Shown: positions 1-5,082 of the stretch, piece after piece | How positions within the stretch are numbered: the first letter of the stretch is position 1 | Layout: every line of letters begins with the position of its first letter | DNA from: Myxococcales bacterium | Lineage (GTDB): Bacteria > Myxococcota_A > Polyangia > Nannocystales > Nannocystaceae | Reading direction: 5' to 3' | Assembly: GCA_020431135.1 (NCBI GenBank) | Contig: JAGQIT010000407.1 | Location: 1-5,082, forward strand | DNA length: 5,082 bases | Made by a program: the position numbers and the translations under genes | The notes under the pieces: model-generated | Told to the model about the DNA's origin: nothing | The model's input: only the letters and a program-made list of their open reading frames with translations | Databases searched by the model: none

Positions 1-1
1 C

Positions 2-112
2 GGTGGCGGCGGTGGCGGCTACGGCGGCGGCGGGGACTTCGACTCCGGGCCGGCCCCCTACGAGGATCCCTACGAGCCCTCGGATCCGGGCGACGACGAC
101 ATCCCGTTCTAG
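2..112 (+). CDS. ssb: Single-stranded DNA-binding protein, C-terminal end (partial)
   Basis: Only the last 36 codons and the TAG stop (110-112) are in the window; the N-terminal OB-fold lies upstream. The visible part opens with a glycine-rich linker (GGGGGGYGGGGDF), continues through a Pro/Glu/Tyr/Asp-rich acidic stretch, and ends in DDDIPF. A glycine-rich disordered linker followed by an acidic DDDIPF tip is the hallmark of bacterial SSB. In that family the OB-fold binds single-stranded DNA as a tetramer, and the tip docks replication and repair partners such as RecO, PriA, exonuclease I and the polymerase III chi subunit. The two terminal residues (Pro-Phe) essential for these contacts are intact, so nothing suggests a broken gene. 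The identification rests on the tail alone, but few other proteins end this way. The rest of its operon is outside the window, and a long hairpin begins ten bases after the stop. Confidence 0.93.
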   Translation, partial: GGGGGGYGGGGDFDSGPAPYEDPYEPSDPGDDDIPF

Positions 113-121
113 GGGAAGAAC

Positions 122-191
122 GAGCCCCGCTCGAGCGCAGGCGCCCCGCGTGGTCCCCAGGGATCGCCGGGGCGCTCGCTCGTCGGGGCTC
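122..191. repeat. Long imperfect inverted repeat just downstream of ssb
   Basis: Three collinear perfectly complementary blocks form one 70-base hairpin: 122-129 (GAGCCCCG) with 184-191 (CGGGGCTC); 132-137 (CGAGCG) with 177-182 (CGCTCG); and 141-148 (GCGCCCCG) with 168-175 (CGGGGCGC). That makes 22 base pairs, nearly all G-C, broken by two small internal loops (130-131 against 183; 138-140 against 176), with a 19-base apical loop (149-167). It begins ten bases after the ssb stop and has no T-run after it, so it is not a canonical intrinsic terminator. It could block 3' exonucleases, pause RNA polymerase, act as a U-tract-less terminator, or belong to a dispersed palindromic repeat family. The pairing is seen directly; the role is inferred. 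Confidence 0.6.
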
Positions 192-272
192 CCTGGGCTC
201 GGCGCGTGCTGCCGGCGCGTCGTCGCGTCGCTGCGCGAGGTCTGTCTTGAGGTCGAGCGGCGTCGACCCGGA

Positions 273-301
273 CGAGCGAGCGCGCGTCGGCGGCTCGCTC
301 G
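273..301. repeat. Perfect 9-bp inverted repeat
   Basis: CGAGCGAGC (273-281) is exactly complementary to GCTCGCTCG (293-301), with an 11-base loop between them. The right-arm sequence GCTCGCTCG also occurs at 174-182, inside the right arm of the larger hairpin after ssb. The left arm could therefore pair with either copy in a transcript that spans both. No T-run follows. In DNA this GC-rich, a 9-bp match could arise by chance, so a function is uncertain. Confidence 0.4.
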
Positions 302-369
302 GAGCGCCTCCACGCCCCGCGGTCGTCGCCGCGCAGGTGAGCCTCCTCGCGTGGTCAACGGCGCAGCCC

Positions 370-410
370 CGCGCCGGGCCGCTCGAGAGGCCGCGCGCGT
401 CGGTCTTTTT
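370..410 (+). terminator. Candidate intrinsic terminator before astA
   Basis: Arms 370-380 (CGCGCCGGGCC) and 389-399 (GGCCGCGCGCG) pair at 9 of 11 positions around a 2x2 mismatch. The 8-base loop (381-388) holds the palindrome CTCGAG. The following bases are TCGGTCTTTTT (400-410), and the five-T run stands out in this composition. The U-tract starts several bases after the stem, which is suboptimal. The position, some 260 bases after the ssb stop and 70 to 100 before astA, would suit insulation of astA from upstream transcription. Moderate to weak support. Confidence 0.33.
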
Positions 411-481
411 GCCGCCGTGGACGAGGTGCCGCGGCGGCGAACAGTGGCATGCTAGCGGGGCCGAAGCCGGCGAGTACGACC

Positions 482-1624
482 ATGTTCCTGTTCCGCGAAG
501 CCCTTCCCGACGATGAGGACGCGATCTTCGATCTCGCGCGGCACCTGAACACCCTCAACCTGCCGCCCGAGCGCTCCTTCATCGAGCAGCTCCTCGCGCG
601 CTCGCTGACCTCGTTCCGCGGGACCCCCGACTTCGACCCGGGGCGCCGCTTCCTCTTCGTCCTCGAGAACGAGGAGGGCACGGTCGTCGGTACGTCGATG
701 ATCCACGCCCAGCACGGCGACTTCGACGAGCCCCACGTCTTCTTCCGCGTGATCTTCGAGGAGCGCTACGCCGATCTCGTCGGCCCCGCGGGCGATCACC
801 ACGAGGTCCACATGGTCCACACCATGCTCCACCTCGGCCAGACCTACGACGGCCCGACCGAGCTCGGCGGCCTCGTCCTCCACCCGGATCTCCGCGGCCA
901 CCCGGACAAGCTCGGGCGCCTGCTGTCGCTCGGGCGCCTGGTCTTCGTCGCCAGCTACCGCGGGTGGTTCCGTGATCGCCTCCTCGCCGAGCTCCTGCCG
1001 CCGCTCTACAAGGGGCCGGGTGGGGCGACCCGCTCGCCGCTGTGGGACGCGCTCGGCAGCGTCTTCACCGGCCTCACCTACGAGGACGCCGACCGCCTGA
1101 GCCGGACCTCGAAGGACTTCATCTGGCGCCTCTTCCCGGCGATGCCGGTGCACGCGAGCCTCCTCCCCGAGGGCGTCCGCGAGATCATCGGCAAGGTCGG
1201 CCCGAACACCGTCGGCGCCCAGCGGATGCTCGAGCGGATCGGCTTCAAGTACCAGGGGCGCGTCGATCCCTTCGACGGCGGCCCGCACCTCGAGGCCAGC
1301 ACCGACGAGGTGACTGTCGTCCGCGAGACCCGCAAGTACATCCCGGAGATCGGCGAGCCCTCGCGCGACGCCTCGCTCGCGATCGTCGCGACGACGAGCG
1401 CCGAGGCCCCGCACTTCCGGGCCGTGTGGACGCCGGCGGAGGTCCACGGCGGCAGCCGGCCGCGCCTCCGCGTCCGCCGCGAGGCGCTCGAGCGGATCGG
1501 CGCTCTCCAGCCCGGCGCCGACGCGCCCGAGCCCGGGGCGCGGGTCTTCGCGGCGTTGCGCTCGCAGTGGAGCGTCCCGCTCGCCCGGCGCTCGACGAAC
1601 AGGATCAACGCGCTGTCGACCTGA
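482..1624 (+). CDS. astA: Arginine N-succinyltransferase family protein
   Basis: A 380-residue AstA-type enzyme. In the family, AstA transfers succinyl from succinyl-CoA to the alpha-amino group of arginine, the first step of the arginine succinyltransferase catabolic pathway, in the cytoplasm. Collinear family motifs are visible: the acyltransferase-like N-terminus MFLFREALPDDEDAIFDLA; TELGGLVLHPDLRG (about 126-139); SPLWDALGSVF (about 185-195); the FP-MPVH segment (about 218-224); IGKVGPNTVGAQRMLERIGF (about 236-255); and the near-invariant FDGGPHLEA (264-272). A small C-terminal domain from about 312 (FRAV) matches the family's terminal beta domain. E. coli AstA has about 344 residues; the excess here is an internal Gly/Thr loop and a basic tail of about 20 residues. 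I chose ATG 482 because homology begins there; ATG 449 would add 11 residues unlike the family. Neither start has a clear Shine-Dalgarno. No astB, C, D or E is in the window, so catabolic function is inferred from family only. Confidence 0.88.
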   Translation: MFLFREALPDDEDAIFDLARHLNTLNLPPERSFIEQLLARSLTSFRGTPDFDPGRRFLFVLENEEGTVVGTSMIHAQHGDFDEPHVFFRVIFEERYADLVGPAGDHHEVHMVHTMLHLGQTYDGPTELGGLVLHPDLRGHPDKLGRLLSLGRLVFVASYRGWFRDRLLAELLPPLYKGPGGATRSPLWDALGSVFTGLTYEDADRLSRTSKDFIWRLFPAMPVHASLLPEGVREIIGKVGPNTVGAQRMLERIGFKYQGRVDPFDGGPHLEASTDEVTVVRETRKYIPEIGEPSRDASLAIVATTSAEAPHFRAVWTPAEVHGGSRPRLRVRREALERIGALQPGADAPEPGARVFAALRSQWSVPLARRSTNRINALST

Positions 1625-1808
1625 GCGCGCCTCTGCGCCTGCGGGGCTCGAACCTAGCGACGCTGCAGTACGGCCTGTGTCCGTGGCCTTGTCTCGACGA
1701 CGCCGCGCTGGCCGGTGCCGCAGGTCTCGGCGTGACAGTCTGGGTCGACGAGGGCGCGACCTCGAGTCTCTGTCGCGTCGCGTCGCGGCGAGGCGCTGGC
1801 GGTCCCGC
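1625..1808. other. Convergent spacer between astA and the RluA-like gene
   Basis: 184 bases between two convergent genes, without a plausible small gene. It holds a hairpin (1753-1779): GGCGCGAC (1753-1760) with GTCGCGTC (1772-1779), eight pairs including one G-T wobble, around an 11-base loop. A hairpin between convergent stops could serve as a bidirectional transcription end, but no T-run flanks it on either strand, so the assignment as a terminator is weak. Confidence 0.35.
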
Positions 1809-2768
1809 TCAGGCGCCGCGCTCGTCGGCCGTCAGGGCCCAGGCCGGCGGCGGCGCCTCAAAGACCAGGGTCTCGCCGCGCAGCGGGTGGACGAGGGTGA
1901 TCTTCGCGCGGTGGAGGTGCGCCGCCCCGGCCGCGGGCTCGCCCTCGCGGTAGGGATCGCCGGCGTGGGGCTCGCTCGCGCTGTCCTCTCCGGCGGTCGC
2001 GCCGCGGACGATCGGGAAGCCGAGCGCCGCCGCGTGGACCGCCGCCTGCTCGCCCTCGGCCCGCGTCGCCGTCGCCTCGAGGAGGCTGCGGACGGCGCCG
2101 TCCGGGCCTGCGCGGCGCTCGAGGAGGCGGAAGTCGGTGCGCGCCGGGCGGGCGCCGAAGGTGTCGGCGCTGACCGCCTTGAGCCGGCCCGAGCGGGCCA
2201 TCAGCACCGGCGCGTCGCAGCGCAGCGTCGCCGGGGCCTCGCCCTCGACGACCAGGCGATCGACGCTGACGAGGTCGGCCTCGACGAAGGCCGGCTGGTG
2301 GGAGACGGCCTCCTGATCGCGGACGGTGTAGATCACGAGCCCGGAGGCGCCGGGCGCCAGCGGTCGCACCGGGCCGACATAGGGCCGCAGGTGGCCGTCG
2401 GCGCAGAGGCGGTGGACGAGCGCCTGGGCGACCGTCCCGCGGGCGCTCGCTCGGGTCGACCGCGCCGGCACGCCGGCGGGCTTGTTGACGACGACGAAGT
2501 CGGGGTCGCGGTGGACGATCTCGAGGTCCTCGGCGTCGAGGGCGACGGTCGACGCTGCCGCGCGGTAGACGGTGATCCGCTCGCCCTTGGCGACGCGCAC
2601 CGACGGGATCCGGATGCGGACGTTGTCGACGTAGACGCCGCCGGCCTTGATCAGGTCGGCGGCCGCCTGCACGCCGAATTCCGCGAAGCGCCGGCAGATC
2701 AGCTGGCGGAGCATCAGCCCGTCCTCGCTTACGACAACGCGGAAGCGCACGCGTCTGTCCCCGGCCAT
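1809..2768 (-). CDS. RluA-family pseudouridine-synthase-like protein, catalytic residues lost
   Basis: A 319-residue protein with the RluA architecture. An N-terminal S4 RNA-binding domain spans about 19-68 (LRQLICRRF, then ADLIKAGGVYVDNVRI). The synthase core opens with the family motif DPDFVVVNKPAGVP (88-101) and ends with VHPLRGETLVFEAPPP (293-308). Active RluA enzymes isomerise uridine to pseudouridine in rRNA or tRNA using the aspartate of HRLDxxTSG. Here the aligned stretch is RPLAPGASG (135-143), with alanine 138 in place of that aspartate. The KxYxALV motif reads FVEADLV (161-167), losing the tyrosine. The GRTHQIR motif is degraded to AEGEQAA (237-243), losing both arginines. The frame is continuous with no sign of frameshift, so this looks like a maintained pseudoenzyme, perhaps an RNA binder, rather than a decaying gene. 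The alternative TTG start at 2801 adds 11 residues without homology; ATG 2768 is preferred. Confidence 0.82.
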   Translation of the reverse strand: MAGDRRVRFRVVVSEDGLMLRQLICRRFAEFGVQAAADLIKAGGVYVDNVRIRIPSVRVAKGERITVYRAAASTVALDAEDLEIVHRDPDFVVVNKPAGVPARSTRASARGTVAQALVHRLCADGHLRPYVGPVRPLAPGASGLVIYTVRDQEAVSHQPAFVEADLVSVDRLVVEGEAPATLRCDAPVLMARSGRLKAVSADTFGARPARTDFRLLERRAGPDGAVRSLLEATATRAEGEQAAVHAAALGFPIVRGATAGEDSASEPHAGDPYREGEPAAGAAHLHRAKITLVHPLRGETLVFEAPPPAWALTADERGA

Positions 2769-2859
2769 GGCGCGGATGGTACCGCAGCTCGCCGCGGGCA
2801 AGGATCGCGCTTGCGGATCCCCGCGACAGCCCGCATATCACTCGATTGAGCCGGCCTCC
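2769..2859. promoter_or_regulatory. Divergent intergenic region with a candidate promoter and dyad
   Basis: 91 bases separate the two divergent starts, so promoters for both probably lie here or just inside the genes. On the plus strand TTGCGG (2811-2816) and CATATC (2834-2839), 17 bases apart, are a weak sigma-70-like pair (about three matches each) in the most AT-rich spot, which would give a short tamA leader. A dyad GCAAG (2798-2802) / CTTGC (2810-2814), flanked by CGCGG (2793-2797) / CCGCG (2821-2825), overlaps the -35 and could be an operator or a 5' hairpin. No strong Shine-Dalgarno precedes ATG 2860. All assignments here are tentative. Confidence 0.3.
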
Positions 2860-4920
2860 ATGATCTCGCCAGGACCTGCGCGCCACGGGCCCGCGCCCCG
2901 CGTCGCGCAGGTCCTCCTCCTCTGCCTCCTCGCCGCCGCCGTGATCGGCTGCGGCGGGCGGATGCGCGACGTCCGCGGGATCGACTCTGTGATCACCGAC
3001 GTCGAGCTCGTCGGCGTCAAGCGCTTCAAGAAGGACGAGCTCCTCAGCTACCTCGAGATCGGCGAGAGCCCGCTCCTGCCGTGGCGGCCGAAGGAGCCGT
3101 ACATCGAGGCGCTCCTGCCGATCGACGCCGAGCGCATCGTCCAGCTCTACCGCGCCCACGGCTACTACGACGCCAGGGTCGTGTCGATGGTCCCGGAGAC
3201 CGAGCCCGGGCGCATGCGCCGGCACGGCAAGCGCAAGGGCACGCGCCGCCTCGGCAAGACGAAGATCCGCGTCGTCGTCGACGAGGGCAAGCCGACCCCA
3301 GTCGCGTCGGTCGACGTCCGCTGGCCGGAGGGGCCGGCGAAGGGCCCGGCCGCGGCCGCCGCGACGCCGGCGAAGATCGCCGGCGAGGTCCGCCTCAAGC
3401 CCGGCGACACCTTCGAGATCCCGGCGTTCAAGCAGGGGCAGTACGACCTGCGCGAGGCGCTGCGCGGGCGCGGCTACGCGTTCGTCGCGGTCGACGAGGC
3501 GGCGACCGTGCGCCCCGGCGAGGGCGTCGCGGTCGACTACGAGGTCCGCCCCGGGCCGCACGTCACGATCGGCGAGGTGACGATCGACGGCCTCCTGCGG
3601 GTCCCCGAGCGCTACGTGCGCACCGAGATCGAGTTCGCCGAGGGGAAGCGCTACAGCCCGGCGCTCGTCGACCGCGTCGAGAAGGCGGTCTACGCCATGG
3701 GCGTCTTCCAGTCGGTGACCGTCGAGGTCGTCCGCCGCGGCTCGGGTGAGGGGCTCGGCGAGGGCCCGCGGGGGGACGCGGGCGAGGGCTCCGGCGCGGC
3801 GACGGTCGCCGACCTGCGGATCGCCGTCGCCGAGGCGCCGCCGCAGTCGGTCAAGGTCGGCCCGGGGCTCGGCGTCGATCCGGTGCGCTGGGAGCAGCGC
3901 GTCCAGCTGCGCTACCGCCACAAGAACCTCGGCAAGAACCTCACGCGCTTCGAGCTCCGGGCGCTCGCCGGCTACGCCGAGCTGCCGGCGCTCTACCGCC
4001 CTGAGACCCACGGTCCGCTCTTCGACCTCGAGCCCTCGTTCACGCAGAAGGGGTTCTTGGAGAAGAAGACGACCTGGCGCCTGGCGCCGCACTTCGAGGT
4101 CGGGATCTGGGAGGGCTACCAGTTCTACTCGCCCGAGCTGCGCATGGGGCCGTCGCGCTTCTTCACCAAGTACCTCCAGCTCGAGCTCACCTACAACCTG
4201 CGCTTCGTCGACTTCTTCAACGTCGATCCTGCCCTCGAGACCAGCACGTCGATCCTCGGCCTCGACTTCCGCGACCCCTACCTGATCTCGTACTTCGAGC
4301 CGCGGGCGACGATCTACCTCGTCGACCAGATCCTGCGCCCGCGCAACGGGGCGATCCTCAGCGCGACCTACGACATCGCCGGCGCCGGCGGAGACTTCGC
4401 CTTCCACAAGATCCAGCCGATGGTCCGCGGCTACTGGACGCCGCACGATCGCGTGACCCTGGCGCTGCGCAGCTCGGTCGGCTTCATCTTCCCGATCGGC
4501 AGCGAGCGCGGCGGCGCGCCGATCGACATGAACTTCTACCTCGGCGGCGCCGACACGGTGCGCGGCTGGGGCATGCGCCGGCTCGCGCCGAAGATCCTCC
4601 GCGGCGACTGCGAGATGTTCAGCGACGCCTGCCCCGGCCTCCCGGTCGGCGGCCAGACGATGTTCTTCAGCAACGCCGAGGTCCGGGTGAAGCTCGCCAA
4701 GAACGTCGGCGGCGTCGTCTTCTACGACGTCGGCGACGTCCGCGAGGGCGTCCGCAGCTTCAACCCGGCGATGTGGGCGATGTCGGTCGGGCCCGGGCTG
4801 CGCTACAACAGCCCCATCGGGGTGTTTCGCCTCGACGTCGGCTTCCGGATCAACGAGACCGACCGGTCGATCGGCGAGCGCGGCTGGGCCGTCCACCTCG
4901 GCCTCGGGGAGGCGTTCTAG
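2860..4920 (+). CDS. tamA: TamA/BamA-superfamily outer-membrane protein with a lipobox (TamL-like)
   Basis: 686 residues. The N-terminus has a basic segment, a hydrophobic core (VLLLCLLAAAVIG) and a lipobox V-I-G-C, with Cys31 the predicted lipidated residue. Three POTRA-like domains follow: about 42-142 (VITDVELVGVKRF, YRAHGYYDARV, VVVDEG), about 143-232 (LREALRGRGYAFV), and about 233-327 (TIGEVTIDGLLRV, AVYAMGVFQSVTVEVV). POTRA1 carries a Lys/Arg-rich loop, POTRA2 an Ala/Pro insertion and POTRA3 a Gly/Glu-rich insertion (about 294-314). From about 329 the Omp85-type barrel begins. It contains GGADTVRGW (562-570), the family's VRGF/Y loop-6 motif; the FYDVGDV strand; GPGLRYNSPIGVFRLDVGF; and a terminal beta-signal ending HLGLGEAF. 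TamA inserts or assembles outer-membrane proteins together with TamB. Three POTRAs and the TamB-like gene downstream favour TamA over BamA (usually five POTRAs). ATG 2860 is chosen because it opens the signal sequence; upstream codons overlap the divergent gene. Cys584 and Cys591 in the loop after VRGW may form a disulfide. Confidence 0.88.
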   Translation: MISPGPARHGPAPRVAQVLLLCLLAAAVIGCGGRMRDVRGIDSVITDVELVGVKRFKKDELLSYLEIGESPLLPWRPKEPYIEALLPIDAERIVQLYRAHGYYDARVVSMVPETEPGRMRRHGKRKGTRRLGKTKIRVVVDEGKPTPVASVDVRWPEGPAKGPAAAAATPAKIAGEVRLKPGDTFEIPAFKQGQYDLREALRGRGYAFVAVDEAATVRPGEGVAVDYEVRPGPHVTIGEVTIDGLLRVPERYVRTEIEFAEGKRYSPALVDRVEKAVYAMGVFQSVTVEVVRRGSGEGLGEGPRGDAGEGSGAATVADLRIAVAEAPPQSVKVGPGLGVDPVRWEQRVQLRYRHKNLGKNLTRFELRALAGYAELPALYRPETHGPLFDLEPSFTQKGFLEKKTTWRLAPHFEVGIWEGYQFYSPELRMGPSRFFTKYLQLELTYNLRFVDFFNVDPALETSTSILGLDFRDPYLISYFEPRATIYLVDQILRPRNGAILSATYDIAGAGGDFAFHKIQPMVRGYWTPHDRVTLALRSSVGFIFPIGSERGGAPIDMNFYLGGADTVRGWGMRRLAPKILRGDCEMFSDACPGLPVGGQTMFFSNAEVRVKLAKNVGGVVFYDVGDVREGVRSFNPAMWAMSVGPGLRYNSPIGVFRLDVGFRINETDRSIGERGWAVHLGLGEAF
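4906..4912 (+). promoter_or_regulatory. Shine-Dalgarno for the tamB-like gene, inside the tamA end
   Basis: GGGGAGG lies within the last codons of the tamA-like gene, 11 bases before GTG 4924. It is the clearest ribosome-binding sequence in the window and supports the GTG start and translation of the second gene from the tamA message. Confidence 0.55.
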
Positions 4921-4923
4921 GCG

Positions 4924-5082
4924 GTGGCGGAGGAGCGCCCAGAGGAGGTCGAGGTCGAGGTCGGCGACGCGCCGGCGGGCGCCGAGCGCCGGGCCGCGTC
5001 GACGCTGTGGCGGATCACCCGGCGCGCCCTCAAGGTGCTCGCGGGGCTCGTCGCGTTCGTGGTGGTCGTGGCGCTCGCGCTC
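4924..5082 (+). CDS. tamB: TamB-like translocation/assembly protein, N-terminus (partial)
   Basis: Starts at GTG three bases after the tamA-like TAG and stays open for 53 codons to the window edge. The visible part is a Glu/Val-rich acidic segment (residues 2-15), a basic patch (ERR, then WRITRRALK), and a strongly hydrophobic stretch from about residue 38 (VLAGLVAFVVVVALAL) that is still running at the edge. This is a signal-anchor pattern: N-terminus in the cytoplasm, the rest in the periplasm. TamB proteins begin with such an anchor, followed by a long beta-helical periplasmic domain that reaches the barrel partner, and tamA-tamB adjacency is conserved in many proteobacteria. The acidic leader of about 25 residues is longer than in E. 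coli TamB, whose anchor begins almost at once. The sequence shown cannot prove TamB; the call rests on gene order and the anchor. Confidence 0.68.
   Translation, partial: MAEERPEEVEVEVGDAPAGAERRAASTLWRITRRALKVLAGLVAFVVVVALAL

Larger units (their letters stand above)
113..481. other. Gene-free region between ssb and astA
   Basis: About 370 bases without a convincing gene. Frames that stay open here give Arg/Ala/Pro-rich, low-complexity translations typical of non-coding GC-rich DNA. The stretch is unusually rich in inverted repeats: a long imperfect hairpin (122-191), a perfect 9-bp hairpin (273-301) and a terminator-like hairpin with a T-run (370-410), annotated separately. No clear sigma-70 promoter for astA was found; TTGCCG at 409-414 has no acceptable -10 partner at normal spacing. 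The role is probably ssb transcript termination plus the astA promoter, but that is inference. Confidence 0.6.

Noticed and set aside
3..455. Plus-strand open frame of 150 codons across the ssb end and the intergenic region
   Set aside because: It is out of frame with the unmistakable SSB tail, is Arg/Ala/Pro-rich and has no motif; it also crosses the hairpin-rich spacer.
452..1447. Minus-strand open frame of 331 codons antisense to astA
   Set aside because: A shadow of the astA codon bias; Asp/Glu/Ala/Val-rich with no domain, while the plus frame matches AstA throughout.
1641..1656. Sequence resembling a tRNA T-arm on the minus strand (GGTTCGAGCCCC)
   Set aside because: The bases flanking the TTCGA loop do not form a T-stem, and no matching acceptor or anticodon arm is found at the right distance, so it is not a tRNA gene or an obvious tRNA-end remnant.
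2355..2357. A possible frameshift explaining the missing catalytic aspartate of the RluA-like protein
   Set aside because: The motif stays aligned on both sides in the same frame (VRPL before, ASGLVIY after), and the other two minus-strand frames give no HRLD-like sequence there; the alanine codon is a true substitution.
1677..2849. Plus-strand open frame of 390 codons antisense to the RluA-like gene
   Set aside because: Arg/Ala/Asp/Gly-rich low-complexity translation; the minus strand carries the S4 and synthase motifs.
2647..2859. N-terminal extension of the tamA-like frame back to ATG 2647
   Set aside because: These 71 codons overlap the start of the divergent gene, look non-coding, and would bury the lipoprotein signal peptide that begins naturally at ATG 2860.
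1858..4896. A 1012-codon open frame on the minus strand, antisense to most of the tamA-like gene and overlapping the RluA-like gene
   Set aside because: The translation is dominated by Asp, Arg, Ala, Leu and Val in patterns expected from reading GC-biased codons backwards, with no recognisable domain. The opposite-strand tamA frame has clear POTRA and barrel motifs.

Overview
This is a very GC-rich window (about 70% or more by eye), with strong G/C bias at third codon positions that leaves long spurious open frames on both strands. It reads as chromosomal DNA from a Gram-negative, outer-membrane bacterium. Base composition and the pairing of a lipobox-bearing TamA-like barrel with a TamB-like start suggest Myxococcota or a related high-GC lineage. 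That placement is inference, because the window holds no rRNA or other strong phylogenetic marker.

Layout, left to right: (1) the last 36 codons of a single-stranded DNA-binding protein (ssb), with the glycine-rich linker and acidic DDDIPF tip (2-112, +). (2) A gene-free stretch of about 370 bases that holds a long imperfect inverted repeat directly after ssb, a second perfect hairpin, and a weak terminator-like hairpin followed by the only T-run of the region. (3) An arginine N-succinyltransferase (AstA) homologue (482-1624, +), without other arginine succinyltransferase pathway genes in view. (4) A short convergent spacer. (5) A RluA-family pseudouridine-synthase-like protein on the minus strand (1809-2768) that keeps the S4 domain and fold motifs but has lost the catalytic aspartate and the other signature active-site residues. 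(6) A 91-base divergent intergenic region. (7) A TamA/BamA-superfamily outer-membrane protein with three POTRA domains, a 16-strand-type barrel and an N-terminal lipobox (2860-4920, +). (8) Three bases later, the start of a TamB-like inner-membrane-anchored protein that runs off the window (4924-5082, +).

Genes 7 and 8 form an evident tamA-tamB operon, the translocation and assembly module that links the inner and outer membranes. The other genes look like independent housekeeping or metabolic loci and show no sign of a shared pathway. No mobile element, CRISPR array, rRNA or tRNA is visible. The points most worth a second look are the apparent pseudoenzyme and the predicted lipidated TamA (TamL-like) protein; neither amounts to a proven new system.
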